A stretch of DNA of 22,101 nucleotides from a virus: positions 1 to 22,101 of IMG/VR virus record IMGVR_UViG_3300025466_001655; one strand, 5' to 3'. A program made the position numbers and the translations under genes. Below are positions 1-6,400 of this stretch, in pieces. The stretch's first letter is position 1. The number at the start of each line of letters is the position of its first letter. The notes under the pieces were generated by a model, which searched no databases, was not told the DNA's origin, and saw nothing but the letters and a program-made list of their open reading frames with translations.

Positions 1-1
1 A

Positions 2-256
2 TCAGTCTTAGCCGCCTATGTAGATCAAAGTATAAGTACTAATACCTTTTACAATCCGGCACATTTTGCAGATCGTAAAGTACCAACTACACTGATTGCT
101 CGAAATTTGATGCAGGCACATGCGTGGGGATTGAAGACATTCTACTACAGTTTGATAAACAAAGCTGGAAGCAAAGCAGTACAAGAAGACGCACCGGCTA
201 TGTTAGAGCCAATTGATTTTGATGATCAAGAATCATGTGAGGCATGTAAGCTATGA
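2..256 (+). CDS. nrdA: Ribonucleotide reductase class Ia large subunit, C-terminal end (partial)
   Basis: This is the last 84 codons of the catalytic subunit that reduces ribonucleoside diphosphates to deoxyribonucleotides. The 5' part lies outside the window. The visible text contains the typical C-terminal stretch DRKVPTTLIARNLMQAHAWG followed by KTFYYSLINKAGSKA, and ends in CEACKL. The CxxC pair near the very end is the swinging redox-active tail that re-reduces the active site and is itself reduced by glutaredoxin or thioredoxin. The stop TGA at 254-256 overlaps the ATG of nrdB (ATGA), so the two subunits are translationally coupled. A glutaredoxin gene follows two genes later, completing the electron path. 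Identification is firm. That it is a phage copy is inferred from context. Confidence 0.93.
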   Translation, partial: SVLAAYVDQSISTNTFYNPAHFADRKVPTTLIARNLMQAHAWGLKTFYYSLINKAGSKAVQEDAPAMLEPIDFDDQESCEACKL

Positions 257-1353
257 GCAAAGAACAATATAATTTAAACACACGCACAGACTATTTGAAC
301 CGTAAGATGTTTTTGGATCCAGCGGGTCCGGTGACTATTCAACGATTCGAAGAGGTTAAATACAAGAAGATTGCAGACTTTGAAGCGACAGCCCGAGGCT
401 TCTTCTGGCAACCCGAAGAGATTAGTCTTACCAAAGACGCCAATGACTTTAAGGACGCGAGCGATGCAATTAAACATATCTTTACCAGCAATTTATTACG
501 CCAAACGGCACTTGATAGTCTTCAAGGTAGAGGACCAACGCAGGTATTTACTCCAGTGTGTTCCTTACCAGAAGTCGAAGCCCTCATGTACAACTGGGGA
601 TTCTTCGAAACCAACATCCACAGCAAGAGCTACAGTCATATAATCCGTAACATCTATAATGTGCCCAAGGATGTGTTCAACACTATCCACGACACTGAAG
701 AAATTGTCAGTATGGCATCAAGTGTAGGCAAGTATTATGATGATTTGCATTTAATTAATTGCCAAAAAGAATCTGGTGAAACAATCGATGAACAAACACA
801 TATCAAGGCCATTTGGTTGGCTCTTAATGCTAGTTACGCCCTCGAAGCCTTCCGCTTCATGGTATCATTTGCAACTTCTCTTGCAATGGTAGAAAACAAG
901 ATCTTTATCGGTAATGGTAACATTATCAGTTTGATCTTACAGGACGAATTACTACACAAAGGATGGACAGCCTATTTGATCAATCAAGTAGTCAAAGAAG
1001 ATTCACGTTTTGCACAGGCCAAGATCGATTGTGAACAAGAAGTGTATAGTATGTACGTAGATGTTATCCGTGAGGAAAAGCAATGGGCAGACTACTTGTT
1101 TAAGAAAGGTCCAGTTATTGGTCTTAACGCAAATATTCTTAAAGACTTTGTGGACTACACAGCGGTAGATGCATTAAAGCAAATTGGCATCAAATATCAA
1201 CAGGCCGCACCACGTAGTACACCTATTCCTTGGTTTAACAAACACGTTGATACAAGTAAAAAACAAACAGCACTACAAGAAAGCGAATCAACCAATTATG
1301 TGATTGGCGTGATGAGTGAAGGCATCGACTATGATGCCCTACCAGCACTATAA
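253..1353 (+). CDS. nrdB: Ribonucleotide reductase class Ia small subunit (radical/di-iron protein)
   Basis: A 366-residue R2 protein, near the usual length for the family. It houses the di-iron centre and tyrosyl radical that start catalysis in NrdA. Recognisable parts are RQTALDS (metal-ligand Asp at about 88), FFETNIHSKSYSHIIRN (ligand Glu 119 and His 123, with radical Tyr at about 127) and QDELLHKGW (second Glu/His ligand pair). The ligand spacing is ETNIH rather than the ETIH of E. coli, a variant I believe is common in other bacterial R2s. The start ATG overlaps the nrdA stop. The protein supplies dNTPs for phage DNA synthesis and depends on iron, which may explain the Fe-S and heme-handling genes further along. 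Confidence 0.95.
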   Translation: MSKEQYNLNTRTDYLNRKMFLDPAGPVTIQRFEEVKYKKIADFEATARGFFWQPEEISLTKDANDFKDASDAIKHIFTSNLLRQTALDSLQGRGPTQVFTPVCSLPEVEALMYNWGFFETNIHSKSYSHIIRNIYNVPKDVFNTIHDTEEIVSMASSVGKYYDDLHLINCQKESGETIDEQTHIKAIWLALNASYALEAFRFMVSFATSLAMVENKIFIGNGNIISLILQDELLHKGWTAYLINQVVKEDSRFAQAKIDCEQEVYSMYVDVIREEKQWADYLFKKGPVIGLNANILKDFVDYTAVDALKQIGIKYQQAAPRSTPIPWFNKHVDTSKKQTALQESESTNYVIGVMSEGIDYDALPAL

Positions 1354-1365
1354 TAGGAGTTCATG

Positions 1366-1539
1366 ATGGCAGGTAAAGGAAGCAAGTCCAGACCTTTCAG
1401 TGTCGATCGCAAGACTTTTGAAAGTAACTGGGATAATATTTTTAAGAAGGATAAGAAGAATGAAAGCAATAGTTTGGAGCAAAAATCAGTGCCCGTACTG
1501 CGAGCAAGCAAAGAGTCTACTAAAACTAAAAAACATTGA
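1366..1539 (+). CDS. Small conserved phage-type protein, overlaps glutaredoxin gene
   Basis: A 57-residue basic protein beginning MAGKGSKSRPFSVDRKTF and containing NWDNIFKK. This N-terminal pattern (GKGSK.RP.S...F..NWD.IF) resembles very short proteins I recall from many T4-like phages; their function is unknown to me. An AGGAG Shine-Dalgarno at 1355-1359 sits 6 nt before the second of two consecutive ATGs (1363 and 1366), so 1366 is preferred. The last 80 nt overlap the glutaredoxin gene out of frame. The C-terminal tail (K/S/E-rich) looks unconstrained, as expected where another gene dictates the sequence. I infer that the first ~30 residues carry the function. Confidence 0.7.
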   Translation: MAGKGSKSRPFSVDRKTFESNWDNIFKKDKKNESNSLEQKSVPVLRASKESTKTKKH

Positions 1540-1684
1540 TTACGAAGAACGCAATATCAATAAAGAATATACACGTGAACAACTATTAGAAGCAGTACCT
1601 AATGCCAGAACTGTACCACAAATATTTTTAGACGATAAATTAATAGGCGGGTTCACAGAACTCAAAAAACATTTTGAAGGATAA
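1460..1684 (+). CDS. grx: Glutaredoxin
   Basis: A 74-residue single-domain glutaredoxin that reduces disulfides, most likely the C-terminal CxxC of the neighbouring NrdA. The redox site CPYC lies at residues 11-14 after the first beta strand (KAIVWSKNQ). The cis-proline motif TVPQIF and the glutathione-binding GGFTEL follow in the correct order. The length equals that of small phage and bacterial Grx proteins. The ATG at 1460 is preferred over in-frame 1400 because upstream residues do not fit the fold and an AAGAAG purine stretch precedes 1460. It begins inside the preceding small gene and ends 2 nt before the next gene, so it belongs to the nrd operon. Confidence 0.93.
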   Translation: MKAIVWSKNQCPYCEQAKSLLKLKNIDYEERNINKEYTREQLLEAVPNARTVPQIFLDDKLIGGFTELKKHFEG

Positions 1685-1686
1685 TT

Positions 1687-1977
1687 ATGCTTATTAATAA
1701 AGGTATATCAGCTGGTGAAGTTGTAACAATCAAAACAACTGCTGGTGAAGAAATTGTAGCAAAACTAATTGAAGAAGGTCCAATATCTGTTAAGGTTAGC
1801 AAGCCATTGTGTCTAACAGCTACTAAAGATGGGATCGGACTAGTTCCATTTTTGTTTACTACAGATCCAGATGCTGAGATTAGTATTAACCGTAATACAG
1901 TAATGGTCCTAGCACCAACTATCAAAGATGCCGCAGATCGTTACACAGAACAGACAACTGGCATAAAACTAGCATAA
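1687..1977 (+). CDS. Small phage protein, possibly Sm/SH3-like barrel
   Basis: A 96-residue protein with alternating short beta-like segments: GEVVTIKTTAGEEIVAKL, then PISVKVSKPLCLT, then GLVPFLF, then NTVMVLAP. The pattern of a G-E-E-I-V-A-K-L strand after a turn, followed by more strands, is what a Sm-like or SH3-like small barrel looks like. I recall similar proteins in T4-like aquatic phages without a known function. AAGGA about 7 nt before the ATG serves as ribosome binding site. It is the last gene of the nrd cluster before a late-promoter-like box. The RNA-binding idea is only inference from pattern. Confidence 0.6.
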   Translation: MLINKGISAGEVVTIKTTAGEEIVAKLIEEGPISVKVSKPLCLTATKDGIGLVPFLFTTDPDAEISINRNTVMVLAPTIKDAADRYTEQTTGIKLA

Positions 1978-1980
1978 ATA
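1973..1980 (+). promoter_or_regulatory. Late-promoter-like box CATAAATA
   Basis: CATAAATA matches the T4 late promoter consensus TATAAATA at 7 of 8 positions. It lies 20 nt upstream of the ATG at 2001, with an AGGAG Shine-Dalgarno between them. This fits late transcription of the following virion-type genes. Confidence 0.5.
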
Positions 1981-2000
1981 TCACTATTAGGAGATAAACT

Positions 2001-2651
2001 ATGCCAAGTGTAGTTACAATGACCGGGCCGGGTACGGCCACTGTTACTGACGATGCGGCTGCCGCAATAGCCTTACAAACAGTTGCAATTACCGCTGCCT
2101 TAAATACTCTTCAAGCTACCTTATATGGACCAGGTATTCCTCCGGCTCCTGCACTACCGGGTAGCATAGGTGCTTGTTTAAGTGGTATTAACTCTAGTCT
2201 TACTAGAATAGCCGACTATGACAAGGCAATAGCTAAATCTATTAGTGATCTTAATATTGCTATTGGCAGTATGGCAGTTAGTACATCTGCATTAACTTCT
2301 ATCACTGCACATGCGGCCGCTAACCAAATAACAACAAATAACTATCAAGTGCAGGCAACAGCAGAAGCATTAGAACGTTCTGGATTGCCTCCTCCTAGTT
2401 TGCCCTCAGAAGAAGATCAATTAAAAGCCGGAGTTACCAGCGGACTGGCACTGCATGCGGCAGGTGTTGCTCAAGGAGCTATTGGACAATTTGTTACAAC
2501 AAATACTCTATCACTAGGACAATGGATCGGTGAAACCAGTGCGTATCAAACAGTAGCCGGTTGGGCAAACCAAGCAAAGGATTCACTAATATCAGTGCTA
2601 CCACCTAGTGTGCAATCAGTACTAGACAAAGCTAAAGGCGGACCAACTTAA
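2001..2651 (+). CDS. Probable virion protein, first of two tandem paralogues
   Basis: A 216-residue Ala/Ser/Thr-rich protein of unknown function. It shares a central block (SGINSSLTRIADYDKAI, then SDLNIAIGSMAV) and the exact C-terminal style LPPSVQSVLDKAKGGPT with the next gene, so the two arose by duplication. The middle is predicted helical (repeated A/L/I heptads). Residues 115-145 are proline-rich and linker-like. It is preceded by a late-promoter-like box, followed by its paralogue with a one-base TAATG overlap, and then by a PAAR tip protein. That context suggests a tail-tip or baseplate-associated component. No enzymatic motif is visible. Confidence 0.65.
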   Translation: MPSVVTMTGPGTATVTDDAAAAIALQTVAITAALNTLQATLYGPGIPPAPALPGSIGACLSGINSSLTRIADYDKAIAKSISDLNIAIGSMAVSTSALTSITAHAAANQITTNNYQVQATAEALERSGLPPPSLPSEEDQLKAGVTSGLALHAAGVAQGAIGQFVTTNTLSLGQWIGETSAYQTVAGWANQAKDSLISVLPPSVQSVLDKAKGGPT

Positions 2652-3325
2652 TGGCCTATGGTCAGATACAAAACTTTGTAGCTATTCCGCAACCTGGAAC
2701 TACTAATACTCCAATTCCGGCGATATTACCAGCGTTCGTACCGGTAACATGCACAGTTACTGATACGTATGGTCTAGCAGTTGGTGCCGAAATGACAACC
2801 ATATTAACTATGATTGGCAAATTAATAGCAGTCATAGGTGACAGTTCAGTTCCACCCGGATCGCTGGCCGCTAGTTTAAATGGAATCAACTCTAGTCTCA
2901 CTAGAATAGCCGATACTAAAAAATCACTTGCAAGTTCTTTGAGTAATTTGAATATTGCCATTGGAGCACTTGCAGTAGCTCGATCTCATCATGCTAGTGT
3001 GTTAAATCATAGCACATCAAGCAACGTGCAAAGTAACAATTACTATCAAGCCGCAAGCCCAGATAAGCCTTCATTACCAACTGAAGAAAAACAATTATCA
3101 ACAGCAGTAAGCAGTGGTGCAAAGTTAGATTCCGCAGGCAAGGTACAAAGTGCGGCAGTATCTGTTAGTTCTAAAGCTATTAGTACAGTAAACACTTGGA
3201 TATTAAATTCAGGTATCTATCAAACTGTGGGCAATTGGCTAGGTTCCTACAAGGATTCAATAGTGGCTTTACTACCACCTAGTGTCCAATCAGCATTAGA
3301 TAAAACCAAAGGTGGACCAACATAA
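2651..3325 (+). CDS. Probable virion protein, second of two tandem paralogues
   Basis: A 224-residue paralogue of the preceding protein. Shared blocks are LNGINSSLTRIADTKKS, SNLNIAIGALAV and LPPSVQSALDKTKGGPT. The N-terminal 70 residues differ (proline-rich TNTPIPAILPAFVPV followed by a hydrophobic stretch), so the conserved part is the central helical block plus the C-terminal tail. It starts at TAATG overlapping the upstream stop and ends the same way against the PAAR gene. All three are therefore one translationally coupled unit, which supports a joint structural role at the tail tip. Function remains unknown. Confidence 0.65.
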   Translation: MAYGQIQNFVAIPQPGTTNTPIPAILPAFVPVTCTVTDTYGLAVGAEMTTILTMIGKLIAVIGDSSVPPGSLAASLNGINSSLTRIADTKKSLASSLSNLNIAIGALAVARSHHASVLNHSTSSNVQSNNYYQAASPDKPSLPTEEKQLSTAVSSGAKLDSAGKVQSAAVSVSSKAISTVNTWILNSGIYQTVGNWLGSYKDSIVALLPPSVQSALDKTKGGPT

Positions 3326-3594
3326 TGGGATTACACGGAGTGGCCCGAGCTGGGCAAGATCATGCAGGTGGTATTATTGCTGTGGGAGCCAATTCAGTTA
3401 TTACTGAAAATAGACCTACCGCTTGCATAAATCTAAGTACAGTAGGCGGCCCACCAAATGTCGGAGATGTCATTGTTAATACTCTTTCACAGACAGTGTT
3501 TGCCGAAAATAAACCTGTGGCAGTGACCGGAGCTGTGACCGGACTAGGTATTTCGATAGGTTCGGCTAGCACAACCGTGTTTGCACACCCCTAA
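3325..3594 (+). CDS. PAAR-domain protein (tail spike tip)
   Basis: An 89-residue protein with the layout of PAAR proteins. Glycine-rich beta turns recur (GAGQD-like AGQDHAGG, VGGPPNVGDVI, VTGAVTGLGIS), with the internal two-fold similarity typical of the family: VITENRPTACINLSTVG compared with VFAENKPVAVTGAVTG. PAAR proteins cap the membrane-piercing spike of contractile tails and bind a metal at the tip through His/Cys residues; candidate ligands here are the His residues and Cys in TACINL. In T4 the equivalent is gp5.4. The call rests on pattern and gene context. Coupling to the two upstream paralogues suggests they travel with the tip. Confidence 0.75.
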   Translation: MGLHGVARAGQDHAGGIIAVGANSVITENRPTACINLSTVGGPPNVGDVIVNTLSQTVFAENKPVAVTGAVTGLGISIGSASTTVFAHP

Positions 3595-3606
3595 AAGCCA
3601 GGTTTG

Positions 3607-3635
3607 TTGACAATTACCCTAACATGTGCTAAATT
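3607..3635 (+). promoter_or_regulatory. Sigma70-type promoter TTGACA-17-TAAATT
   Basis: A perfect -35 (3607-3612), a 17-base spacer and a -10 matching 4 of 6 (3630-3635) lie directly upstream of the histone-like gene. AAGGAG precedes the ATG at 3663. This looks like a host-polymerase (early) promoter. Confidence 0.7.
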
Positions 3636-3647
3636 ACTATAGCACAT
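3624..3647. repeat. 8-bp inverted repeat over the -10/start region
   Basis: ATGTGCTA at 3624-3631 and TAGCACAT at 3640-3647 are perfect inverted repeats separated by 8 bases. They straddle the -10 and the expected transcription start. It could be an operator for a dimeric repressor, or a 5'-terminal hairpin in the transcript. Confidence 0.6.
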
Positions 3648-3662
3648 TTTAAGGAGAATCAA

Positions 3663-3851
3663 ATGTCAAAATATTCAGAATTCACAACACTAGTAGAAGC
3701 AATGGAATCAGATTTCGAAAAGTTCTACGACAAAGGCGTTTCAGCCGCAGGTACTCGTGTGCGTAAGCATTTACAAGAATTGGCTAAGTTATGCAAAGAA
3801 ACTCGTAACGATGTTACCGCAGTTAAGAACGCAAGAAAAGAAGCCAAGTAA
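3663..3851 (+). CDS. Histone H1/Hc1-like DNA-binding protein
   Basis: A 62-residue, Lys/Arg-rich, all-helical protein. The signature FEKFYDKG..AAGTRVRKHLQEL is close to the small bacterial histone H1-like (Hc1-type) proteins known from Bacteroidetes and Chlamydiae, where a KxxAAGTRVRK segment precedes a basic C-terminal tail. These proteins bind DNA and help condense it. Here the tail is short (KNARKEAK). The gene has its own strong promoter and a perfect AAGGAG, so high early expression is likely. In a phage it could act on the host nucleoid or on packaged DNA; that is inference. The family match is strong by motif, though no structure or search was possible. Confidence 0.8.
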   Translation: MSKYSEFTTLVEAMESDFEKFYDKGVSAAGTRVRKHLQELAKLCKETRNDVTAVKNARKEAK

Positions 3852-3906
3852 GTCAACTAAATATTAGTCTAAGGCGTTATATTATTATACGTCCAAGGAG
3901 TATATT

Positions 3907-4230
3907 ATGAAAAAGACAGTTTTACTTTTATCATTGTTAGCACTGATAGGAACAGCATCGGCCCATGAAGGATTTCGTTATCGTGGCGGTTGCTGTTATA
4001 GAGGTGGATACGGTATGGGTTGGGTCGCTCCAGCTGTAGTAGGTGGAGTCATTGGATACGAATTAAGTCGTCCAAATGTCGTAGTTGAACAACAACCAGT
4101 ATACGTTACACCCCCACCAGTAGTTTATGTAAATCCTCCTGGAACACTTAATCCCCCAGCTGGCTATCATTATGCTCAAATGATTGACCCTAAGACAAAT
4201 CAATATACTATTGTTCTAGTACCAAATTAA
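3907..4230 (+). CDS. Small exported Gly/Pro-rich protein
   Basis: A 107-residue protein with a clear signal peptide (MKKTVLLLSLLALIGTASA, cleavage before HEGF). A Gly/Tyr/Cys-rich patch (RYRGGCCYRGGYGMG) follows, then one short hydrophobic glycine-rich segment (APAVVGGVIGYEL) and a Pro/Val-rich part with PPPVVYVNPPG. The end, AGYHYAQMIDPKTNQYTIVLVPN, resembles small periplasmic or envelope proteins seen in aquatic phages and bacteria, whose function I do not know. AAGGAG precedes the ATG. The stop overlaps the iscU start (TAATG), so it is co-translated with the Fe-S genes. Any link between them is unclear. Confidence 0.7.
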   Translation: MKKTVLLLSLLALIGTASAHEGFRYRGGCCYRGGYGMGWVAPAVVGGVIGYELSRPNVVVEQQPVYVTPPPVVYVNPPGTLNPPAGYHYAQMIDPKTNQYTIVLVPN

Positions 4231-4622
4231 TGGCATATTCAGATAAGGTAATTGATCATTATGAAAATCCTCGTAATGTAGGATCGTTTGATAAGAATGA
4301 TCCTACAATAGGTACAGGTATGGTGGGAGCACCAGCTTGTGGTGATGTAATGAAGTTACAAATAAAGGTAGACGAAGATGGTATTATTAGAGATGCTCGT
4401 TTCAAGACATACGGATGCGGTTCAGCAATCGCGTCGAGCTCACTGGTTACTGAGTGGGTTAAAGGTATGCATATTGATGATGCTATTAACCTTAAAAACT
4501 CCCAAATCGCAGAAGAACTAGCATTACCACCTGTAAAGATACATTGTTCAATTCTTGCAGAAGATGCCATTAAGGCAGCCATAAATGATTATCGTAACAG
4601 ACACAGCACAAAAGAAGATTAA
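4230..4622 (+). CDS. iscU: Fe-S cluster assembly scaffold IscU
   Basis: A 130-residue IscU on which [2Fe-2S] clusters are built before transfer to target proteins. All three cluster-binding cysteines are present (Cys37 in GAPACGD, Cys63 in YGCGSAIASSS, Cys106 in IHCS), together with the stabilising Asp39. The sequence LPPVK at 99-103 is the motif recognised by the Hsp70 chaperone HscA in bacteria. No iscS, hscA, hscB or fdx gene is beside it, so a sulfur donor must come from the host. The phage's own DnaK, 6 kb downstream, is a possible chaperone partner (inference). The last 38 nt overlap iscA. Confidence 0.95.
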   Translation: MAYSDKVIDHYENPRNVGSFDKNDPTIGTGMVGAPACGDVMKLQIKVDEDGIIRDARFKTYGCGSAIASSSLVTEWVKGMHIDDAINLKNSQIAEELALPPVKIHCSILAEDAIKAAINDYRNRHSTKED

Positions 4623-4911
4623 ACAAAATCTTGCCAAACGTGGTAAGGGTGTTGGTATTCGGGTAGGTGTAAGAACTACAGGATGCAGTGGGTTAGCCTA
4701 TGTGTTAGAGTACGTGGACAAGTATGAAGGCGAAGAAGGCATAATCAATTATGCTCAAAATGACTTCTGTGTACTGGTCAGTTTAAAAGACGAACCTTAT
4801 CTAAATGGTTTAATAATGGATTGGGTCCGCAATGGGCTCAACGAAGGATTTGATTTTCAAAATCCAAATGAACGCGATCGTTGCGGTTGCGGCGAAAGTT
4901 TTCGAGTATAA
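4585..4911 (+). CDS. iscA: A-type Fe-S cluster carrier IscA
   Basis: A 108-residue A-type carrier that accepts clusters from IscU and hands them to apo-proteins. The three invariant cysteines are present: Cys34 in RTTGCSGLAY, and Cys100 and Cys102 in the C-terminal RCGCGESF. The length is normal. The ATG lies inside the end of iscU (38-nt overlap, different frame), with AAGG about 9 nt upstream. This strongly suggests coupled translation and a stoichiometric IscU-IscA pair. Likely clients in this genome are not visible in the window. Host ferredoxin, needed by the bilin reductase further on, would be a reasonable one (inference). Confidence 0.95.
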   Translation: MIIVTDTAQKKIKQNLAKRGKGVGIRVGVRTTGCSGLAYVLEYVDKYEGEEGIINYAQNDFCVLVSLKDEPYLNGLIMDWVRNGLNEGFDFQNPNERDRCGCGESFRV

Positions 4912-4917
4912 CAATAA

Positions 4918-4946
4918 TTGACACAAGTTAGGTTTGCTAGTATAAT
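4918..4946 (+). promoter_or_regulatory. Perfect sigma70 promoter TTGACA-17-TATAAT
   Basis: TTGACA at 4918-4923, a 17-base spacer and TATAAT at 4941-4946, just after the iscA stop. The expected start at about 4953 gives a leader of about 25 nt to the TTG start at 4978, containing GGAG. Confidence 0.85.
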
Positions 4947-4977
4947 ACTAGTATTGTTATAACTTTTGGAGTTAAAA

Positions 4978-5289
4978 TTGACACCAGATCAGCAAGATTT
5001 TTGGAATTGTTTAAAATTTGATGCACAATACTTTGCTCATAGTTGCGGCAAAGATATGAAGGGAAAGTCAGAAAACAAAGTGAATAAAGAAGCTCAAAAT
5101 TATCTTGATTTGGCCATGGGGCATTTGTCAGTAGAAGATCTAACTGGGGTAGTTAAAACCTGGCTTAGTTATTATCATTTACCATTGGATCCTAACAAGT
5201 TAGGTGAGCCATATGATAAATTTCACAAAAAGTACGGTGCTTGGATTGCCAACAATGCTAAAAATATTACAATGATTGGATGTTACTAA
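4978..5289 (+). CDS. Unknown phage protein, TTG start
   Basis: A 103-residue protein (TPDQQDFWNCLKFDAQYFAHSC onward) of unknown function, mainly helical, with two cysteines near the start and one near the end. There is no ATG. The TTG at 4978 is chosen because GGAG at 4968-4971 is 6 nt upstream; the TTG at 4966 would itself lie in the Shine-Dalgarno. It is driven by a consensus promoter 30 nt upstream, so it is probably expressed early. It is coupled by TAATG to the next gene. I do not recognise a family with certainty, but such pairs occur in T4-like aquatic phages as far as I recall. Confidence 0.65.
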   Translation: MTPDQQDFWNCLKFDAQYFAHSCGKDMKGKSENKVNKEAQNYLDLAMGHLSVEDLTGVVKTWLSYYHLPLDPNKLGEPYDKFHKKYGAWIANNAKNITMIGCY

Positions 5290-5687
5290 TGAGTATGCAT
5301 CTATTACCGCCCATGTATTCAACTACAGGCAAAAAGAAAGGCAAAAAGAAATTCGCTTCAGCAGAACACGCAAGGAAAGCTAGAGAATTGGACGAGTCAT
5401 GGAAGGAACTTCAGAAAAAATGGGGTATCGAAGCAGAAGAAAAGAAACGCAGTCGTGCGTTATCTGCTCCTAATTTGAATACAGCATACAAATTAACTAT
5501 TCCAGAAGGTCGTAATACAACAGCGCACATCAAAAGTTTGGGTACAAATTCGGGTGTTGCAACATTATCACCAGCTAAGGTTTATACTGGTGATAAGGTA
5601 AAGGGCATTGCAACCATGCATAAAAGCAACGCAGTGCCGGTTTTTAGTGATGAACAAGCAGTTGACATTTCTCGTATGAGGCGTTAG
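5289..5687 (+). CDS. Unknown basic phage protein
   Basis: A 132-residue protein with a Lys-rich N-terminus (TGKKKGKKKFASAEHARKAR) followed by a charged helix (ELDESWKELQKKWGIEAEEKK). A less structured C-terminal part then contains LNTAYKLTIPEGRNTTAHIKSLG. The start ATG at 5289 overlaps the upstream stop; an in-frame start at 5280 would lie inside the preceding gene. The arrangement of a basic patch then a helix suggests nucleic-acid or virion association, but no known domain is evident. It reads like a conserved hypothetical of T4-like phages. Confidence 0.65.
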   Translation: MSMHLLPPMYSTTGKKKGKKKFASAEHARKARELDESWKELQKKWGIEAEEKKRSRALSAPNLNTAYKLTIPEGRNTTAHIKSLGTNSGVATLSPAKVYTGDKVKGIATMHKSNAVPVFSDEQAVDISRMRR

Positions 5688-5690
5688 ACT
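5662..5690 (+). promoter_or_regulatory. Possible sigma70 promoter inside the end of the upstream gene
   Basis: TTGACA at 5662-5667, a 17-base spacer and TAGACT at 5685-5690 (4 of 6). It would start transcripts near 5697 and give a leader of about 160 nt for the hydrolase at 5859. The weak -10 makes this uncertain. Confidence 0.35.
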
Positions 5691-5748
5691 GTGTATAAGT
5701 ATAAACATAGTACTTTTCCTCTAGAAACAGAGGATAACTATATATTGT

Positions 5749-5766
5749 CCCCAAAAGGTTTTGGGG
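5749..5766 (+). other. Perfect palindrome CCCCAAAA-GG-TTTTGGGG
   Basis: An 18-base palindrome with 8 complementary pairs lies in the stretch between the upstream gene and the hydrolase start. It could be a hairpin in the leader RNA or a protein-binding site. No U-run follows, so a classical terminator is unlikely. Confidence 0.55.
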
Positions 5767-5858
5767 CAACGGCTATTAACTTTAGGAGAAATAGATACAG
5801 CCAAACATTAACCAATGACGGTAGTAGCGATACCTCATCCAGCGTAAAGGAGACAAAA

Positions 5859-6392
5859 ATGATACGCATTATCAAAATAGGAATCAATATACTAGTGGCA
5901 ATGTCAATAGTATTTGTAGCACAATTAGCAGTTTCAAAGAAATTTGAACATCTCAAACAAGCTCGAGAAACAGCGAGTCCGATTACAGCACAAATGAGAC
6001 AAGCACAATTAGATTGTCTAGCTCGTAATATATACCATGAAGCAGGCAGTGAGCCGTTTGAAGGCAAAGTAGCTGTCGCACAAGTTACAATCAACCGTGC
6101 AGAAAGTAGCCAATTTCCCGGCGATATCTGTAAGGTAGTATATCAAAAGAATATAGTATACGAAAAAGTTTTTTGCCAATTTAGTTGGTATTGTGAAAAT
6201 CCAGGTGCCAGCTTAAAACCAATGAATGGCCCAGTTTACACAGAATCAATGGAAGTGGCCAAAAAAGTATTACTGGAAGGTTTTAGACTTCCAGATTTGA
6301 AAAATGCTTTATATTTTCACGGTGACTATGTACAGCCCGGCTGGAACAAAAAACCCGTAGCCAAGATTGGCCATCACATATTCTATAATTAA
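5859..6392 (+). CDS. Membrane-anchored cell-wall hydrolase, SleB/Hydrolase_2 type
   Basis: A 177-residue protein with one N-terminal membrane segment (about residues 8-25) and a SleB-type peptidoglycan hydrolase domain. The domain motif LARNIYHEAGSEPFEGKVAV (catalytic Glu about 61), then AQVTINRAES, PGDICKVVY and CQFSWYCE, is diagnostic of the Hydrolase_2 family of lytic enzymes. The start at 5859 has an excellent AAGGAG. The frame stays open upstream to a GTG at 5691 without a good ribosome site, which would add 56 residues of non-conserved sequence. A signal-anchor suggests a SAR-type or membrane-tethered endolysin acting on the wall at lysis (inference). Confidence 0.85.
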   Translation: MIRIIKIGINILVAMSIVFVAQLAVSKKFEHLKQARETASPITAQMRQAQLDCLARNIYHEAGSEPFEGKVAVAQVTINRAESSQFPGDICKVVYQKNIVYEKVFCQFSWYCENPGASLKPMNGPVYTESMEVAKKVLLEGFRLPDLKNALYFHGDYVQPGWNKKPVAKIGHHIFYN

Positions 6393-6400
6393 GGATTAAC

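Noticed and set aside
4230-4911. A chromosomal isc operon, which would make the window bacterial
   Set aside because: There is no iscR, iscS, hscB, hscA or fdx beside it, and the flanks are phage-type genes with late promoters.
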